Assembly: GCA_035633755.1 (NCBI GenBank)
Contig: DASQEH010000031.1
Span: 42,473-106,472 of the forward strand
Origin: DASQEH01 sp035633755
GTDB lineage: Bacteria; Actinomycetota; Actinomycetes; Propionibacteriales; Nocardioidaceae
Direction of reading: 5' to 3'
DNA: 64,000 nt
The position numbers and the translations under genes were made by a program. Under the pieces are notes generated by a model. That model did no database searches, was not told where the DNA came from, and worked only from the letters and a program-made list of their open reading frames with translations. Shown here piece after piece: positions 25,643 through 35,168 of this stretch (positions within the stretch are counted from its first letter, which is position 1; every line of letters starts with the position of its first letter).

Positions 25643-26703
25643 GAGCCTTGCTCGTGGCCGGAAGCCTGGGTCTGGTCATCACCTTGCTGGGTACCCGGTG
25701 GGCCATCCAGCTGCTGGGTCGGCTGGGCTACGGCCAGCTCATCCGTGACGACGGCCCCACCTCCCACCACACCAAACGCGGTACCCCGACGATGGGCGGG
25801 CTCGTCATCATCGTCGCTGTGGTCGTCGCGTACTTCGGTGCCAAGCTCATCCTGCGCGATCCGCCCACCGCGTCCGCGCTACTGCTGTTGTTCCTGTTCG
25901 TCGGACTCGGGGCGGTGGGCTTCCTCGACGACTACATCAAGATCTCCAAGCAGCGAAGTCTCGGGCTGCGCAGCAAGACCAAGTTCGGCGGCCAGACCCT
26001 CGTCGCGGTCGTGTTCGGCTGGTTGTCCTTGCAGTTCCCCGACAGCCGCGGGAACACCCCTGCCTCGGCGGCGATCTCGTTCATCAGGAACGTCAGCTGG
26101 GAGCTCCCGACTGCCCTTGTCATCGTGTGGGTGTTGGTCATGATCGCCGGGACGAGCAACGCGGTGAACTTGACCGACGGCCTCGACGGCCTGGCCGCGG
26201 GGAGCTCCATGATGGTGTTCAGCGCCTACACCCTCGTCGGCATCTGGCAGAACAACCAGTTCTGCGCGATCACGCCGGGCCCGCAGTGCTATGACCAGGT
26301 CCGCGACCCGCTGGACTTGGCAGTGGTGACCGCCGCGCTGACCGGCGCCTGTTTCGGCTTCTTGTGGTGGAACGCCTCGCCCGCCCAGATCATCATGGGT
26401 GACACCGGCTCTCTCTCGCTCGGTGGCGCCATGGCCGGACTGGCCATCATGACCCGGACCGAGATCCTGCTCCTCATCCTCGGTGGGCTCTTCGCCATCA
26501 TCACGTTGTCCGTCATCTTGCAGGTCGGCTTCTTCAAGCTCACCAAAGGACGACGACTGTTCCGCATGGCACCGCTGCATCACCATTTCGAGCTGCTCGG
26601 CTGGGCCGAGGTGACGATCGTGATCCGCTTCTGGATCATTTGCGGCATCTGCGTCGCCACGGGGTTGGGGCTTTTCTACGCGGAATGGGTGATCGGGGCA
26701 TGA
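25639..26703 (+). CDS. mraY: Phospho-MurNAc-pentapeptide transferase MraY
   Basis: It transfers phospho-MurNAc-pentapeptide to undecaprenyl phosphate, making lipid I at the membrane. It is a 354-residue protein with about ten helices. Family motifs are HHTKRGTPTMGGLVII near residue 45, FLDDYIKISKQRSLGLRSKT (catalytic aspartates), NAVNLTDGLDGLAAGS, MGDTGSLSLGGAMAGLA, and FRMAPLHHHFELLGW near the C-terminus. The start overlaps the murF stop by 4 bp (ATGA), which implies coupling. Confidence 0.97.
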   Translation: MRALLVAGSLGLVITLLGTRWAIQLLGRLGYGQLIRDDGPTSHHTKRGTPTMGGLVIIVAVVVAYFGAKLILRDPPTASALLLLFLFVGLGAVGFLDDYIKISKQRSLGLRSKTKFGGQTLVAVVFGWLSLQFPDSRGNTPASAAISFIRNVSWELPTALVIVWVLVMIAGTSNAVNLTDGLDGLAAGSSMMVFSAYTLVGIWQNNQFCAITPGPQCYDQVRDPLDLAVVTAALTGACFGFLWWNASPAQIIMGDTGSLSLGGAMAGLAIMTRTEILLLILGGLFAIITLSVILQVGFFKLTKGRRLFRMAPLHHHFELLGWAEVTIVIRFWIICGICVATGLGLFYAEWVIGA

Positions 26704-26707
26704 GGCC

Positions 26708-28165
26708 ATGAAGATCCCCGACCGGGCGGCGATCGACTCCGCCGGGCGGGACTTCGACTGGCCACGGGTGCACGCTCTCGTCGCCGGACTGGGGGTGTCA
26801 GGCTTCGCCGCCGCGGACGCGCTGCAGCACCTAGGTGCCCGCGTGACAGTGGTCGACGACCGAGACGACGATGCGTTGAGCGACAAGGCGACGCTGCTCA
26901 CCATCCTGGGCGCCGACGTACGCCTGGGCCCCACCGCCACCCAGTCCCTGCCGCGTGATGCCGACGTCGTGATCGCCTCCCCGGGATGGCCGCCCGGCTC
27001 TCAGCTGTTTCTCGAGGCCGCCGCACGCGGGATTCCCCTGTGGGGCGAGGTGGAGCTGGCCTGGCGGTTGCGCGATCCGCGCCACACCACGCCGTGGCTG
27101 TGTCTCACCGGCACGAACGGCAAGACCACCACCGTGCAGATGCTCGAGCGCATGCTGGTAGCCGACGGGCTCAACGCCGTCGCCGCGGGCAACGTGGGCC
27201 GGCCGTTGTGCGAGGTGGTCATGAACCCCGACCCGTACGACGTCGTCGCCGTCGAGCTCTCGTCGCAACAGCTGCACTGGGTCACCTCGCTGTCGGCGGA
27301 GGCGGCGGCGGTGCTCAACATCGCTCCCGACCATGTCTCATGGCACGGCGACGTCGAGCGCTACCGCGCCGCCAAGGCCACGATCTACGAGCGCTGTCAG
27401 GTCGCGTGCGTCTACAACGTCGACGACCCCACGACGATGCACATGGTCGAGGATGCCGAGGTCGTCGAGGGGTGCCGGGCCATCGGCTTCACCCTGGGAA
27501 TCCCTGCGGTCGGGATGCTCGGGGTCGTCGACGACATCCTGGCCGACCGCGCCTTCATCGAGGGGCGTGCCCGCAACGCCGCTGAGATCGCCTCCGTCGA
27601 CGACGTCGCCGGCGGTGCGCCGCACAACGTGGCGAACGCTCTGGCCGCCGCAGCGCTGGCCCGCGCCCACGGCGTCTCGGTCGGCGCCGTACGTCGCGCG
27701 CTCCAGTCGTTCACCCTCGACCGGCACCGCATCACGGCAGTGGCCGACATCGCCGGCGTGACCTTCGTCGACGACTCGAAGGCGACGAACCCTCACGCCG
27801 CGCAGGCCTCGCTGTCCTCGTTCGAGTCGTCGGTATGGATCGCCGGTGGGCTCGCCAAGGGCGCGTCGTTCGACGACCTCGTCAGTGCCGTTCGCCGCCG
27901 ACTTCGGGGTGCGGTGCTGCTCGGTGCCGATCGGGACGAGATCGCCGGTGCGCTGGCCCGACACGCGCCTGATGTCCCGGTGATCATGCTTGACGGGACC
28001 GACACTGGTGTCATGGAGCAAGCCGTGCACGCCGCAGCCTCGATCGCCGTTGCCGGCGACACGGTGTTGCTGGCACCCGCGTGTGCTTCGCAGGACCTGT
28101 TCACGGACTACTCGGCGCGAGGTGACGCGTTCATCGCCGCTGTCGGGCGCCTTCCCAGACCCTGA
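26708..28165 (+). CDS. murD: UDP-MurNAc-L-alanine:D-glutamate ligase MurD
   Basis: It adds D-Glu to UDP-MurNAc-L-Ala. The N-terminal Rossmann-like domain has VHALVAGLGVSGFAAADALQ and the UDP-binding DVVIASPGWPPGSQLF. Next are the P-loop LTGTNGKTTTVQMLERML, NIAPDHVSWHGDVERYRAAK and FVDDSKATNPHAAQASL. Length 485 is slightly above the usual 440-480. It starts 4 bp after the mraY stop. Confidence 0.95.
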   Translation: MKIPDRAAIDSAGRDFDWPRVHALVAGLGVSGFAAADALQHLGARVTVVDDRDDDALSDKATLLTILGADVRLGPTATQSLPRDADVVIASPGWPPGSQLFLEAAARGIPLWGEVELAWRLRDPRHTTPWLCLTGTNGKTTTVQMLERMLVADGLNAVAAGNVGRPLCEVVMNPDPYDVVAVELSSQQLHWVTSLSAEAAAVLNIAPDHVSWHGDVERYRAAKATIYERCQVACVYNVDDPTTMHMVEDAEVVEGCRAIGFTLGIPAVGMLGVVDDILADRAFIEGRARNAAEIASVDDVAGGAPHNVANALAAAALARAHGVSVGAVRRALQSFTLDRHRITAVADIAGVTFVDDSKATNPHAAQASLSSFESSVWIAGGLAKGASFDDLVSAVRRRLRGAVLLGADRDEIAGALARHAPDVPVIMLDGTDTGVMEQAVHAAASIAVAGDTVLLAPACASQDLFTDYSARGDAFIAAVGRLPRP

Positions 28166-28217
28166 CGCACGACCTGTCGAGCGCGCTGCTCGGCCCAGCG
28201 ACGAACGAGAGGAAGAT

Positions 28218-29456
28218 GTGGCGACCGCGAGCGGCGAGCGATGGACCACCGCCGAGTCCGATGGATTCCTCCCCGCGCTGCGGCGCACCCTCGACAAGCC
28301 GCTGACGTCGTACCACCTCATCCTCGGCGTCTCGGCCCTGCTGCTGTCACTGGGTCTGTTGATGGTGCTGAGCGCCTCGAGCGTCTCCTCCCTGCGTGAC
28401 TACGGCAGCTCGTACGCGGTGTTCATGCGCCAGGCGGTCTTTGTGGCGGTCGGGCTTCCGCTGGCGTGGGCAGCCTCGCAGCTGCCGCTGCGGTTGGTGC
28501 GCTTCCTCTCGTGGCCTGCTCTGCTCGGCTCGGCGGGATTGGTGGCCCTGACCTTCGTGCCCTCGATCGGCGTCGAGGTCAACGGGAACCGCAACTGGAT
28601 CTCCCTCGGTGGCCCGTTCCAGCTCCAGCCGTCGGAGTTCGTCAAACTGGCCCTCGTGCTGTGGTGTGCCGACGTCTACGCGCGCAAGGGCCGGCTCCTC
28701 GCCCAGTGGCGGCACCTGCTGATCCCCATGATGCCTGTCTGCCTTGTCGTCGTCGGCCTCGTCGTCGGTCAGGGTGACCTGGGCACGGCGCTAGTGCTGT
28801 TCGCCCTCGTGCTCGGTCTGCTGTGGGTGATCGGCGCGCCCGCGAAGCTGTTCGTGGCCTCCGCGCTGGCGATCGGTGCGCTGGCGTTCGCGCTGGCGAG
28901 CACCAGCCATGAGCGGGTCAGTCGGCTGACCGGCTTCCTCAACCCGCTCGGCGAGTACGACGGGAACGGCTGGCAGGCGAGCCACGGCTTCTTCGCGCTG
29001 GCCACCGGAGGCCTGTGGGGCCGAGGCATCGGGGCCAGCAACCAGAAGTGGGGCGGACTCCCCGAGGCACATACGGACTACATCTTCGCCATCATCGGTG
29101 AGGAGTTCGGGCTGTTCGGCACGCTGGTCGTGCTCGCCTTGTTCCTCACCCTCGCCTACGCCGGCATCCGCATCGCCAGCCGTACGCCCGACACATTCGT
29201 CCGGTATGCCGCCGCCGGCATCGTGGTGTGGCTGCTCGGACAGGCACTCATCAACATCGGCATGGTGCTCGGTCTGCTTCCTGTCATCGGGATCCCGCTT
29301 CCGCTGATCTCCTCGGGTGGCTCGGCGCTGCTGCCGACACTGGCCGCACTGGGCTTGCTGCTGTCGTTCGCACGGACCGAACCAGGTGCCGCCGCGGCCC
29401 TGCAGGAGCGGCGCTCGCGGAGCGCGGGCCTTCGAGCGGTCGCGCGGGGACGGTAG
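28218..29456 (+). CDS. ftsW: Septal SEDS glycosyltransferase FtsW
   Basis: It polymerises lipid II at the septum with FtsI. It is a 412-residue protein with about ten membrane helices and these signature stretches: LLMVLSASSVSSLRDYGS, FQLQPSEFVKLALVLW, GQGDLGTALVLFALVLGLLW, GEEFGLFGTLVVLALFL and VIGIPLPLISSGGSALLPTL. The GTG at 28218 has GAGG 5-6 nt upstream (AGAGGAAGAT); the in-frame sequence before it is arginine/proline-rich and overlaps murD. It lies between murD and murG as usual for the cluster. Confidence 0.94.
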   Translation: MATASGERWTTAESDGFLPALRRTLDKPLTSYHLILGVSALLLSLGLLMVLSASSVSSLRDYGSSYAVFMRQAVFVAVGLPLAWAASQLPLRLVRFLSWPALLGSAGLVALTFVPSIGVEVNGNRNWISLGGPFQLQPSEFVKLALVLWCADVYARKGRLLAQWRHLLIPMMPVCLVVVGLVVGQGDLGTALVLFALVLGLLWVIGAPAKLFVASALAIGALAFALASTSHERVSRLTGFLNPLGEYDGNGWQASHGFFALATGGLWGRGIGASNQKWGGLPEAHTDYIFAIIGEEFGLFGTLVVLALFLTLAYAGIRIASRTPDTFVRYAAAGIVVWLLGQALINIGMVLGLLPVIGIPLPLISSGGSALLPTLAALGLLLSFARTEPGAAAALQERRSRSAGLRAVARGR

Positions 29457-29462
29457 GGCGCT

Positions 29463-30542
29463 GTGCGAGTCCTGCTCGCCGGCGGCGGCACGGCGGGTCA
29501 CACCTCACCGCTGATCGCGACCGCCGACGCCCTCAGCCGGCGAGCCCCCGACATCGACATCGTGTGTCTCGGCACCGAGCGCGGCATCGAGACACGCGTG
29601 ATCCCCGCCGCCGGCTACCGCCTGGAGCTGGTAGCGCCGGTTCCGCTGCCGCGTCGGTTGTCAGGCGAGGTGCTCAGTGTGCCTCGGCGGCTGTGGGGGT
29701 CGGTATCACAGACGCGGGAGGTGATCCGGCGGCACCGGCCCGACGTGGTGGTGGGCTTCGGCGGCTACGTCAGCACGCCCGTGTACCTGGTGGCACGCAG
29801 AGACCGGATCCCGCTGGTCGTCCACGAGGGCAACGCGCTGCCCGGGCTCGCCAACCGGTTGGGCGCCCGCTGCACCCGCCATGTGGCCACCTCCTTCCCC
29901 GACACGCCGCTGCCCCACGCACGGATGACCGGACTCCCGCTCCGGCGCTCCATATCCACCCTGGACCGGACAGCGGTGCGCGAGCGTGCTCTCGCCCACT
30001 TCGGCCTCGCCCCGAACTGGCCGACAGTGCTGGTCACGGGGGGGTCGCAGGGCGCTCAACGCCTCAACGACTCGGTCGGGGCGGCGGCCGCTGAGCTGGC
30101 CCGGGCAGGCGTCCAGGTCCTCCACGTGAGCGGGCCGCGAGGATCCGTGCAACGCCGTCCTCCGGAGCCGGACGAGCCCCCGTACGTCGTGGTGCCGTAC
30201 GTCGACCAGATGGAGCTCGCCTACGCTGCGGCCGACGCTGTCGTCGGCCGGGCCGGGGCCGGATCAGTCACCGAGGCGGCTGCTCTGGGCCTGCCCGCGG
30301 TCTTCGTCCCCCTCCCGATCGGCAACGGTGAGCAGGCCCGCAACGCCGCCGCCGTTGTCGCCGCCGGTGGCGCCCTGCTCGTCGCCAATGCCGACTTCAC
30401 GGCGAACTGGGTGCGGCAGAACCTTCCGGCGCTGCTGACCGACAGACACCGCCTGGACTCGATGAGCCAGGCGGCGGCGAACCTGGTACCCCGCGACGGT
30501 GACGAGGCCTTGGCACAGATGATCGTCGAGGCAGCGACATGA
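29463..30542 (+). CDS. murG: UDP-GlcNAc:lipid I GlcNAc transferase MurG
   Basis: It adds GlcNAc to lipid I, giving lipid II, at the inner membrane face. The GTB fold shows VLLAGGGTAGHTSPLIA (acceptor loop), VVGFGGYVSTPVYLVARR, HEGNALPGLANRL, VTGGSQGAQRLNDSV and GRAGAGSVTEAAALGLP followed by VPLPIGNGEQARNA, the donor-binding signature. Length 359 is typical. It starts 6 bp after ftsW with GTG. Confidence 0.95.
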   Translation: MRVLLAGGGTAGHTSPLIATADALSRRAPDIDIVCLGTERGIETRVIPAAGYRLELVAPVPLPRRLSGEVLSVPRRLWGSVSQTREVIRRHRPDVVVGFGGYVSTPVYLVARRDRIPLVVHEGNALPGLANRLGARCTRHVATSFPDTPLPHARMTGLPLRRSISTLDRTAVRERALAHFGLAPNWPTVLVTGGSQGAQRLNDSVGAAAAELARAGVQVLHVSGPRGSVQRRPPEPDEPPYVVVPYVDQMELAYAAADAVVGRAGAGSVTEAAALGLPAVFVPLPIGNGEQARNAAAVVAAGGALLVANADFTANWVRQNLPALLTDRHRLDSMSQAAANLVPRDGDEALAQMIVEAAT

Positions 30543-30558
30543 TCCTCGGGGCTGCCAC

Positions 30559-32100
30559 GTGATCATCGAGCCGCCGACCACGATCGCGGCCGCCGAGGAG
30601 CTGGGGCGGGTGCACTTCGTCGGACTCGGAGGGGCAGCCCTGTCTGGTCTGGCCCGCATCATGGCCGCGCGAGGAGTCACTGTCAGCGGCAGCGACGCCA
30701 AGGACTCCGACAGCCTGCGGTCGCTGCGAAGCCTGGGCATCCGGTGCCACGTCGGCCACGCCGCCTCCCATGTCGAGGGCGCCGACACTGTGGTGGTCTC
30801 GACCGCGATCGCGGCCGACAACGTCGAGGTCCGCCGGGCCGCGGAGCTGGGACTGCGGCTGTGGCCGCGTTCGGCAGCCGTGCAGTCGGTGCTGCTGAAC
30901 AGGCGGGCGGTCGTCGTCACCGGAACTCACGGCAAGACCACCACGACGTCCATGCTGGCTACCGCACTGATCGCCTGCGGCGCGGACCCGTCCTATGCGA
31001 TCGGGTCCACGTTGAGCTCGTCCGGCCTGAACGCAGCGGCCGGATCCGGACCCATCTTCGTCGCGGAAGGTGACGAGAGCGACGGCGCGATCCTCGTCTA
31101 CACACCAGCGGCGGCGATCGTCACCAACATCGACGCGGACCACCTGGACCACTTCGGGACAGCCGAGGCCTACGCCGCCGTGTTCGAGGCCTTCCTCGAC
31201 CGGATCGTGCCCGGTGGGTTCCTGGTGTGCTGCGTCGACGACCCAGGCGCTGCCGACCTCGCTTACTTGGCCCGAGCCCGCGGGCTCAGCGTGACGACGG
31301 TGGGTCTGTCGGAGGACAGTGAGCTGCGGGCGCGTGATCTCGCCTTCGACGGGTCGACGTCGACGTACCGGGTGGAGCAGGGTGGTCGTGTGCTGGGTGG
31401 CGTCACTCTGCAGGTGCCCGGACGTCACTACGCCGTCGACTCGCTGGCTGCGCTGGCCGCCGGGCTGCGACTCGGATTCGGCTTCGACGAGCTCGCAGCC
31501 GGACTGGCGACGTTCGCCGGCACCGGTCGCCGGATGGAACCGCGCGGTGAAGCGGCTGGCGTCCGCGTCTTCGACAGCTACGCGCATCACCCGAGCGAGA
31601 TCGCCGCTGACCTCCAGGCCGCGCGTACCCTGGCCGGGCCCGGCCGGGTCGTGGTGTGCTTCCAGCCGCACCTGTTCAGCCGCACACGGATCTTCGGCGA
31701 GCAGATGGGCGCCGCGCTCGGGGCGGCCGACGCCGTCGTCGTGATGGATGTCTACCCTGCACGGGAGCTCCCAGAGCCCGGGATCGACGGGTCGATCGTC
31801 AGTCGGGCGGTTCCGCTGAACCCTCGCCATGTCGTCTTCGAGCGCGTATGGGAACAGGCCGCCCGCCGTGTGGTCGAGCAGGCGCGGCCCGGAGACCTGG
31901 TTCTCACTCTTGGTGCGGGTGACGTCACGGAGGTTGCGGAGCGCATCCTGGCACTGCTCCATGCCGATGGCGACGGAGCCAGCGACAGCGACGACCTGGC
32001 GGATGAGCAGAAAGCCGGCGGCCGCGACGACGGAGCCAGCAAGAGTGGCGGCCCGGCGGATGAGCAGACCGGCGCCGGCGACCAGGGAGCTGTGCGGTGA
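30559..32100 (+). CDS. murC: UDP-MurNAc:L-alanine ligase MurC, with repeat-bearing C-terminal tail
   Basis: It adds L-Ala to UDP-MurNAc. Motifs are RVHFVGLGGAALSGLARIMA (UDP-binding Rossmann), the P-loop TGTHGKTTTTSMLATALI, EGDESDGAILVYTP, NIDADHLDHFG, YAHHPSEIAADLQAAR and VVCFQPHLFSRTRIF. The last ~45 residues are a non-family acidic/Gly-rich tail made of two degenerate copies of a 57-bp unit (31972-32085). The start is GTG 30559 with a weak ribosome binding site, 16 bp after murG. The stop overlaps ftsQ by GTGA. Confidence 0.94.
   Translation: MIIEPPTTIAAAEELGRVHFVGLGGAALSGLARIMAARGVTVSGSDAKDSDSLRSLRSLGIRCHVGHAASHVEGADTVVVSTAIAADNVEVRRAAELGLRLWPRSAAVQSVLLNRRAVVVTGTHGKTTTTSMLATALIACGADPSYAIGSTLSSSGLNAAAGSGPIFVAEGDESDGAILVYTPAAAIVTNIDADHLDHFGTAEAYAAVFEAFLDRIVPGGFLVCCVDDPGAADLAYLARARGLSVTTVGLSEDSELRARDLAFDGSTSTYRVEQGGRVLGGVTLQVPGRHYAVDSLAALAAGLRLGFGFDELAAGLATFAGTGRRMEPRGEAAGVRVFDSYAHHPSEIAADLQAARTLAGPGRVVVCFQPHLFSRTRIFGEQMGAALGAADAVVVMDVYPARELPEPGIDGSIVSRAVPLNPRHVVFERVWEQAARRVVEQARPGDLVLTLGAGDVTEVAERILALLHADGDGASDSDDLADEQKAGGRDDGASKSGGPADEQTGAGDQGAVR
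31972..32085 (+). repeat. Two 57-bp tandem repeats at the 3' end of murC
   Basis: Copies start at 31972 and 32029; both begin GACGGAGCCAGC and contain GGCGGATGAGCAGA. They encode similar acidic peptides around DGAS and ADEQ in the C-terminal tail of MurC, outside the conserved ligase fold. Confidence 0.75.
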
Positions 32101-32819
32101 CCGAGCGCGACCAGGACAACGTATCCCGGCTGCCCCGCCGACGGCTCGTCGAGCGGCTGCCCAGCCGCCGCGTCGTCGTCTCCGCCCTCGCCTTGGTCCT
32201 CGTCACGCTGGCGGCCTGGATCGTGTACTTCTCAACCTGGCTGGCCGCTGACGAGATCTCCGTCTCAGGCGCGGACACGATCTCCGCCGACGACGTCCGG
32301 GCAGTGGCCGCCGTGTCGATGGGCACGCCGCTCGCCAGGCTCGACATCGAGAGGATCCAGCAGCGGGTCGCGGAGATACCAGAGGTCCGAGAAGTAGATG
32401 TCCGCCGCAAGTGGCCGCACACTGTCGCGATCGCGATCATCGAGCGTGAACCCGTCGCTGCCCTCCGCCGGGAGGGCATCTGGTGGTCGGTTGACAAGGA
32501 CGGCGAGCTGTTCGCCGGCGGGCCTCAGCGGCCTGAGAGATGGCCGCCGCTGTCAGTGCCGACGACGGCGGGGGAGGAAGCACTTCAGGAGACGGCCCGG
32601 GTAGCAGCAGCGCTGCCAGCGGACCTGCGCAGAACGACGGTACGGCTGAGTGCCGAGTCGATGGACTCCATCACCGTTCATCTCAAGGGGGCACGAACAG
32701 TGGTGTGGGGGAGCGCCGCCGACTCTGAACGTAAGGTTGAGGTACTGCGTGCACTGCTCAAGCAGGCGACGTCGGCCACATACGACGTCAGTGTGCCGGA
32801 GCAGCCTACCGCCGGCTGA
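32097..32819 (+). CDS. ftsQ: Cell division protein FtsQ
   Basis: A 240-residue bitopic division protein. A basic cytoplasmic stretch is followed by one membrane helix (VVVSALALVLVTLAAWIVYF), a POTRA domain (VSGADTISADDVRAVAAVS, then VAEIPEVREVDVRRKWPHTV) and an FtsQ-type beta domain. The GTG overlaps the murC stop. It bridges early and late divisome parts through FtsL/FtsB-type partners. As in other actinobacteria no ftsA follows; the next gene is ftsZ. Confidence 0.9.
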   Translation: MTERDQDNVSRLPRRRLVERLPSRRVVVSALALVLVTLAAWIVYFSTWLAADEISVSGADTISADDVRAVAAVSMGTPLARLDIERIQQRVAEIPEVREVDVRRKWPHTVAIAIIEREPVAALRREGIWWSVDKDGELFAGGPQRPERWPPLSVPTTAGEEALQETARVAAALPADLRRTTVRLSAESMDSITVHLKGARTVVWGSAADSERKVEVLRALLKQATSATYDVSVPEQPTAG

Positions 32820-33155
32820 CGCCCTTCAGAATCGCTGAAATACAGGCCCGTCTATGAAGCGAACCCAGCGCAGCGGGCCGAGTGGCGTGAACGAGCCTCG
32901 GGCATCGATATCACGTCACTGAAGCGGGTGGCACTTCCAATCTGGCGTGTCGCTTGCCCATTTCTCGCGCGTTGTCTTAGTGTTTCGACACGACGATGTG
33001 GACATCACTGTAACTCTCACGTAGAGATTCAGGGTTGGTCGCGGTTCGTACTTCCCCAACCCAGGTACCGGTGGCTCCGAAGGGGCTGCCACAACCAGTC
33101 CCAGGTGGGTCGTCGCTCGACGTCCTGCCCGTCATTCACTCGAGAGGCACGCGTC
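32820..33155 (+). promoter_or_regulatory. ftsQ-ftsZ intergenic region with likely ftsZ promoter(s)
   Basis: A 336-base gap with a marked drop in GC from about 32955 to 33032. Candidate elements are TTCGAC (32984-32989) with TGTAAC (33009-33014), and a TAGAGAT (33022-33028) in the segment preceding AGGGTTGG. Actinobacterial ftsZ genes are usually driven by several promoters in this gap. Exact start sites cannot be assigned by eye, and no credible gene is seen here. Confidence 0.45.
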
Positions 33156-34427
33156 GTGACAGCACCGCAGAACTATCTGGCGGTAATCAAGGTTGTGGGA
33201 ATCGGCGGTGGCGGGGTCAACGCCGTCAACCGCATGATCGAGGTGGGGCTTCGGGGGGTCGAGTTCATCGCCATCAACACCGATGCCCAGGCCCTGCTGA
33301 TGAGCGACGCCGATGTCAAGCTCGACATCGGTCGAGAGCTCACTCGTGGGCTGGGCGCGGGCGCGAACCCCGACGTCGGGGCTCGTGCGGCGGACGACCA
33401 CGCCGAGGAGATCGAAGAGGTCATCAAGGGCTCCGACATGGTCTTCGTGACGGCCGGCGAGGGCGGCGGGACAGGAACCGGGGGTGCTCCCGTGGTGGCG
33501 AGGATCGCCCGGTCGCTCGGAGCGCTGACCATCGGCGTGGTGACCCGGCCGTTCGCCTTCGAGGGGCGCCGCCGAGCCAACCAGGCAGAGGAAGGCATTG
33601 CCGCTCTTCGTGAAGAGGTCGACACCCTGATCGTCATCCCGAACGACCGGCTGCTGTCGATCTCTGATCGCAGCGTCAGCATCCTCGACGCCTTCAAGCA
33701 GGCCGACCAGGTTCTCCTCCAAGGCGTCTCGGGGATCACTGACCTGATCACGACTCCCGGTCTCATCAACCTCGACTTCGCCGACGTCAAGTCTGTGATG
33801 TCCAACGCCGGCTCGGCGTTGATGGGGATCGGCCGCGCCAACGGCGACGACCGTGCGGTTGTGGCGGCCGAGATGGCGGTGTCCAGCCCGCTGCTCGAGG
33901 CTTCGATCGACGGCGCGCATGGCGTCCTGCTCTCGATCTCGGGCGGGTCCGATCTCGGTCTGTTCGAGATCAACGAGGCCGCTGCGCTGGTCTCCCAGGC
34001 CGCACACGCCGAGGCCAACATCATCTTCGGCGCAGTGATCGACGACGCCCTCGGTGACGAGGTACGCGTCACGGTGATCGCTGCGGGTTTCGACGGTGGT
34101 ATGCCGAAGCGCCGCGACCAGAGCCAGCCAGCGTTGCGACGCGACTCCGCACAGGAGCCAGCACCGCCCCAGCAGCGGTCGGCGCCCCCGCAGCCAGGGC
34201 CGCAGCAGCAGGCGCCGCACCAGCAGGCGGGACAGCCCCAGTCCGTGCCGCAGTCCGCCGGCGGGTCGTTCCCCCCGCCCGGCGGGCAACAGCCCGGTGC
34301 ACCGCAGCAGCAAGGTCAGCCGGGCCCGGCCCGGCCGGCGCCGCAGCCGGCGACTCCGCAGCGTCAGCCCCGCGCCATCCCCTTCGACGACAACGAGGAC
34401 CTCGACATCCCCGACTTCCTCAAGTAG
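33156..34427 (+). CDS. ftsZ: Cell division GTPase FtsZ
   Basis: The tubulin homologue that forms the Z-ring. It begins VTAPQNYLAVIKVVGIGGGG, has the GTP-binding tubulin signature GEGGGTGTGGAPVVARIA (about residues 104-120), NLDFADVKSVMSNAGSALM (T7 loop), and a C-terminal Gln/Pro-rich linker of about 95 residues ending in the conserved EDLDIPDFLK, the site for SepF. Length 423 includes this long linker. The GTG at 33156 has GAGAGG upstream; the longer open frame into the promoter region is not conserved. pgeF starts 3 bp downstream. Confidence 0.97.
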   Translation: MTAPQNYLAVIKVVGIGGGGVNAVNRMIEVGLRGVEFIAINTDAQALLMSDADVKLDIGRELTRGLGAGANPDVGARAADDHAEEIEEVIKGSDMVFVTAGEGGGTGTGGAPVVARIARSLGALTIGVVTRPFAFEGRRRANQAEEGIAALREEVDTLIVIPNDRLLSISDRSVSILDAFKQADQVLLQGVSGITDLITTPGLINLDFADVKSVMSNAGSALMGIGRANGDDRAVVAAEMAVSSPLLEASIDGAHGVLLSISGGSDLGLFEINEAAALVSQAAHAEANIIFGAVIDDALGDEVRVTVIAAGFDGGMPKRRDQSQPALRRDSAQEPAPPQQRSAPPQPGPQQQAPHQQAGQPQSVPQSAGGSFPPPGGQQPGAPQQQGQPGPARPAPQPATPQRQPRAIPFDDNEDLDIPDFLK

Positions 34428-34430
34428 CCG

Positions 34431-35168
34431 GTGTTCGCGAGCCGGGTGACGCGCCCGGGCAAGGCCGGCGTCGTCGACATCGCGTTCACCGACCGCTTCG
34501 GCGGTGTCTCGCCGCCGCCCTTCGACGAGCTGGATCTTGGTGCCCGCGACGGCGCCTTGGCGACTGCAGTCGACGAGAACTTCGCGCTGCTGTCACGTGA
34601 GCTGGGTGTTCCTACCCTCGTCACCATGAGCCAGGTGCACGGGAGCGACGTTGCCGTCGTCGGTTCCTCCACGGCGGCGGCACCGACCTGCGACGCGATG
34701 GTGACCACCGACCCCGACGTCGCCCTCTGCGTACGGGTGGCGGACTGCGTTCCGGTGGTCCTCGCCGATCGTGACCGCGGTGTCATCGCCGTGGCTCACG
34801 CCGGCCGGCAGGGCGTGCGCGCGGCCGTCACCACAGCCACGGCCGATGTCATGCGTCGCCTCGGGGCCGACTCCATCGAGGCATGGGTCGGCCCTCACGT
34901 GTGCGGCGGGTGCTACGAGGTACCCGCGGCCTTGCGGGCCGAGGTGGCGTCGGTCGTTCCCACCGCGTTCGCCTGCACGACCTGGGGAACGCCGTCGCTC
35001 GATCTGGGCGCCGCGGTGACGGCTCAGCTGATCACAGCGGGCTGTGAGGTGAGTGACGTCAGCCGCTGCACGAGGGAGTCACCGGACCTGTACTCCTACC
35101 GACGAGACGGCCAGCGGTCCGGACGCTCGGCCGGCCTGGTGACGCTGCGATCGGAGCCCAGTGCCTGA
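34431..35168 (+). CDS. pgeF: Peptidoglycan editing factor PgeF (YfiH/LACC1 family)
   Basis: A 245-residue member of the multi-copper-polyphenol-oxidase-like family that removes mis-incorporated residues from cell wall precursors in E. coli. The metal and catalytic motif residues are present: TMSQVHGSDVAVV (His), CVRVADCVPVVLADRD (Cys) and VAHAGRQGVRAA (His), plus GPHVCGGCYEVP. It begins with GTG immediately after ftsZ, the usual actinobacterial position, and overlaps yggS by 8 bp. Confidence 0.88.
   Translation: MFASRVTRPGKAGVVDIAFTDRFGGVSPPPFDELDLGARDGALATAVDENFALLSRELGVPTLVTMSQVHGSDVAVVGSSTAAAPTCDAMVTTDPDVALCVRVADCVPVVLADRDRGVIAVAHAGRQGVRAAVTTATADVMRRLGADSIEAWVGPHVCGGCYEVPAALRAEVASVVPTAFACTTWGTPSLDLGAAVTAQLITAGCEVSDVSRCTRESPDLYSYRRDGQRSGRSAGLVTLRSEPSA

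Noticed and set aside
32097..33156. Missing ftsA between ftsQ and ftsZ
   Set aside because: Absence of ftsA is normal in actinobacteria, where SepF (here at 35948) anchors FtsZ.
33132..34313. 393-residue minus-strand frame opposite ftsZ
   Set aside because: Mirror of ftsZ codon bias; the sense protein is unambiguous.
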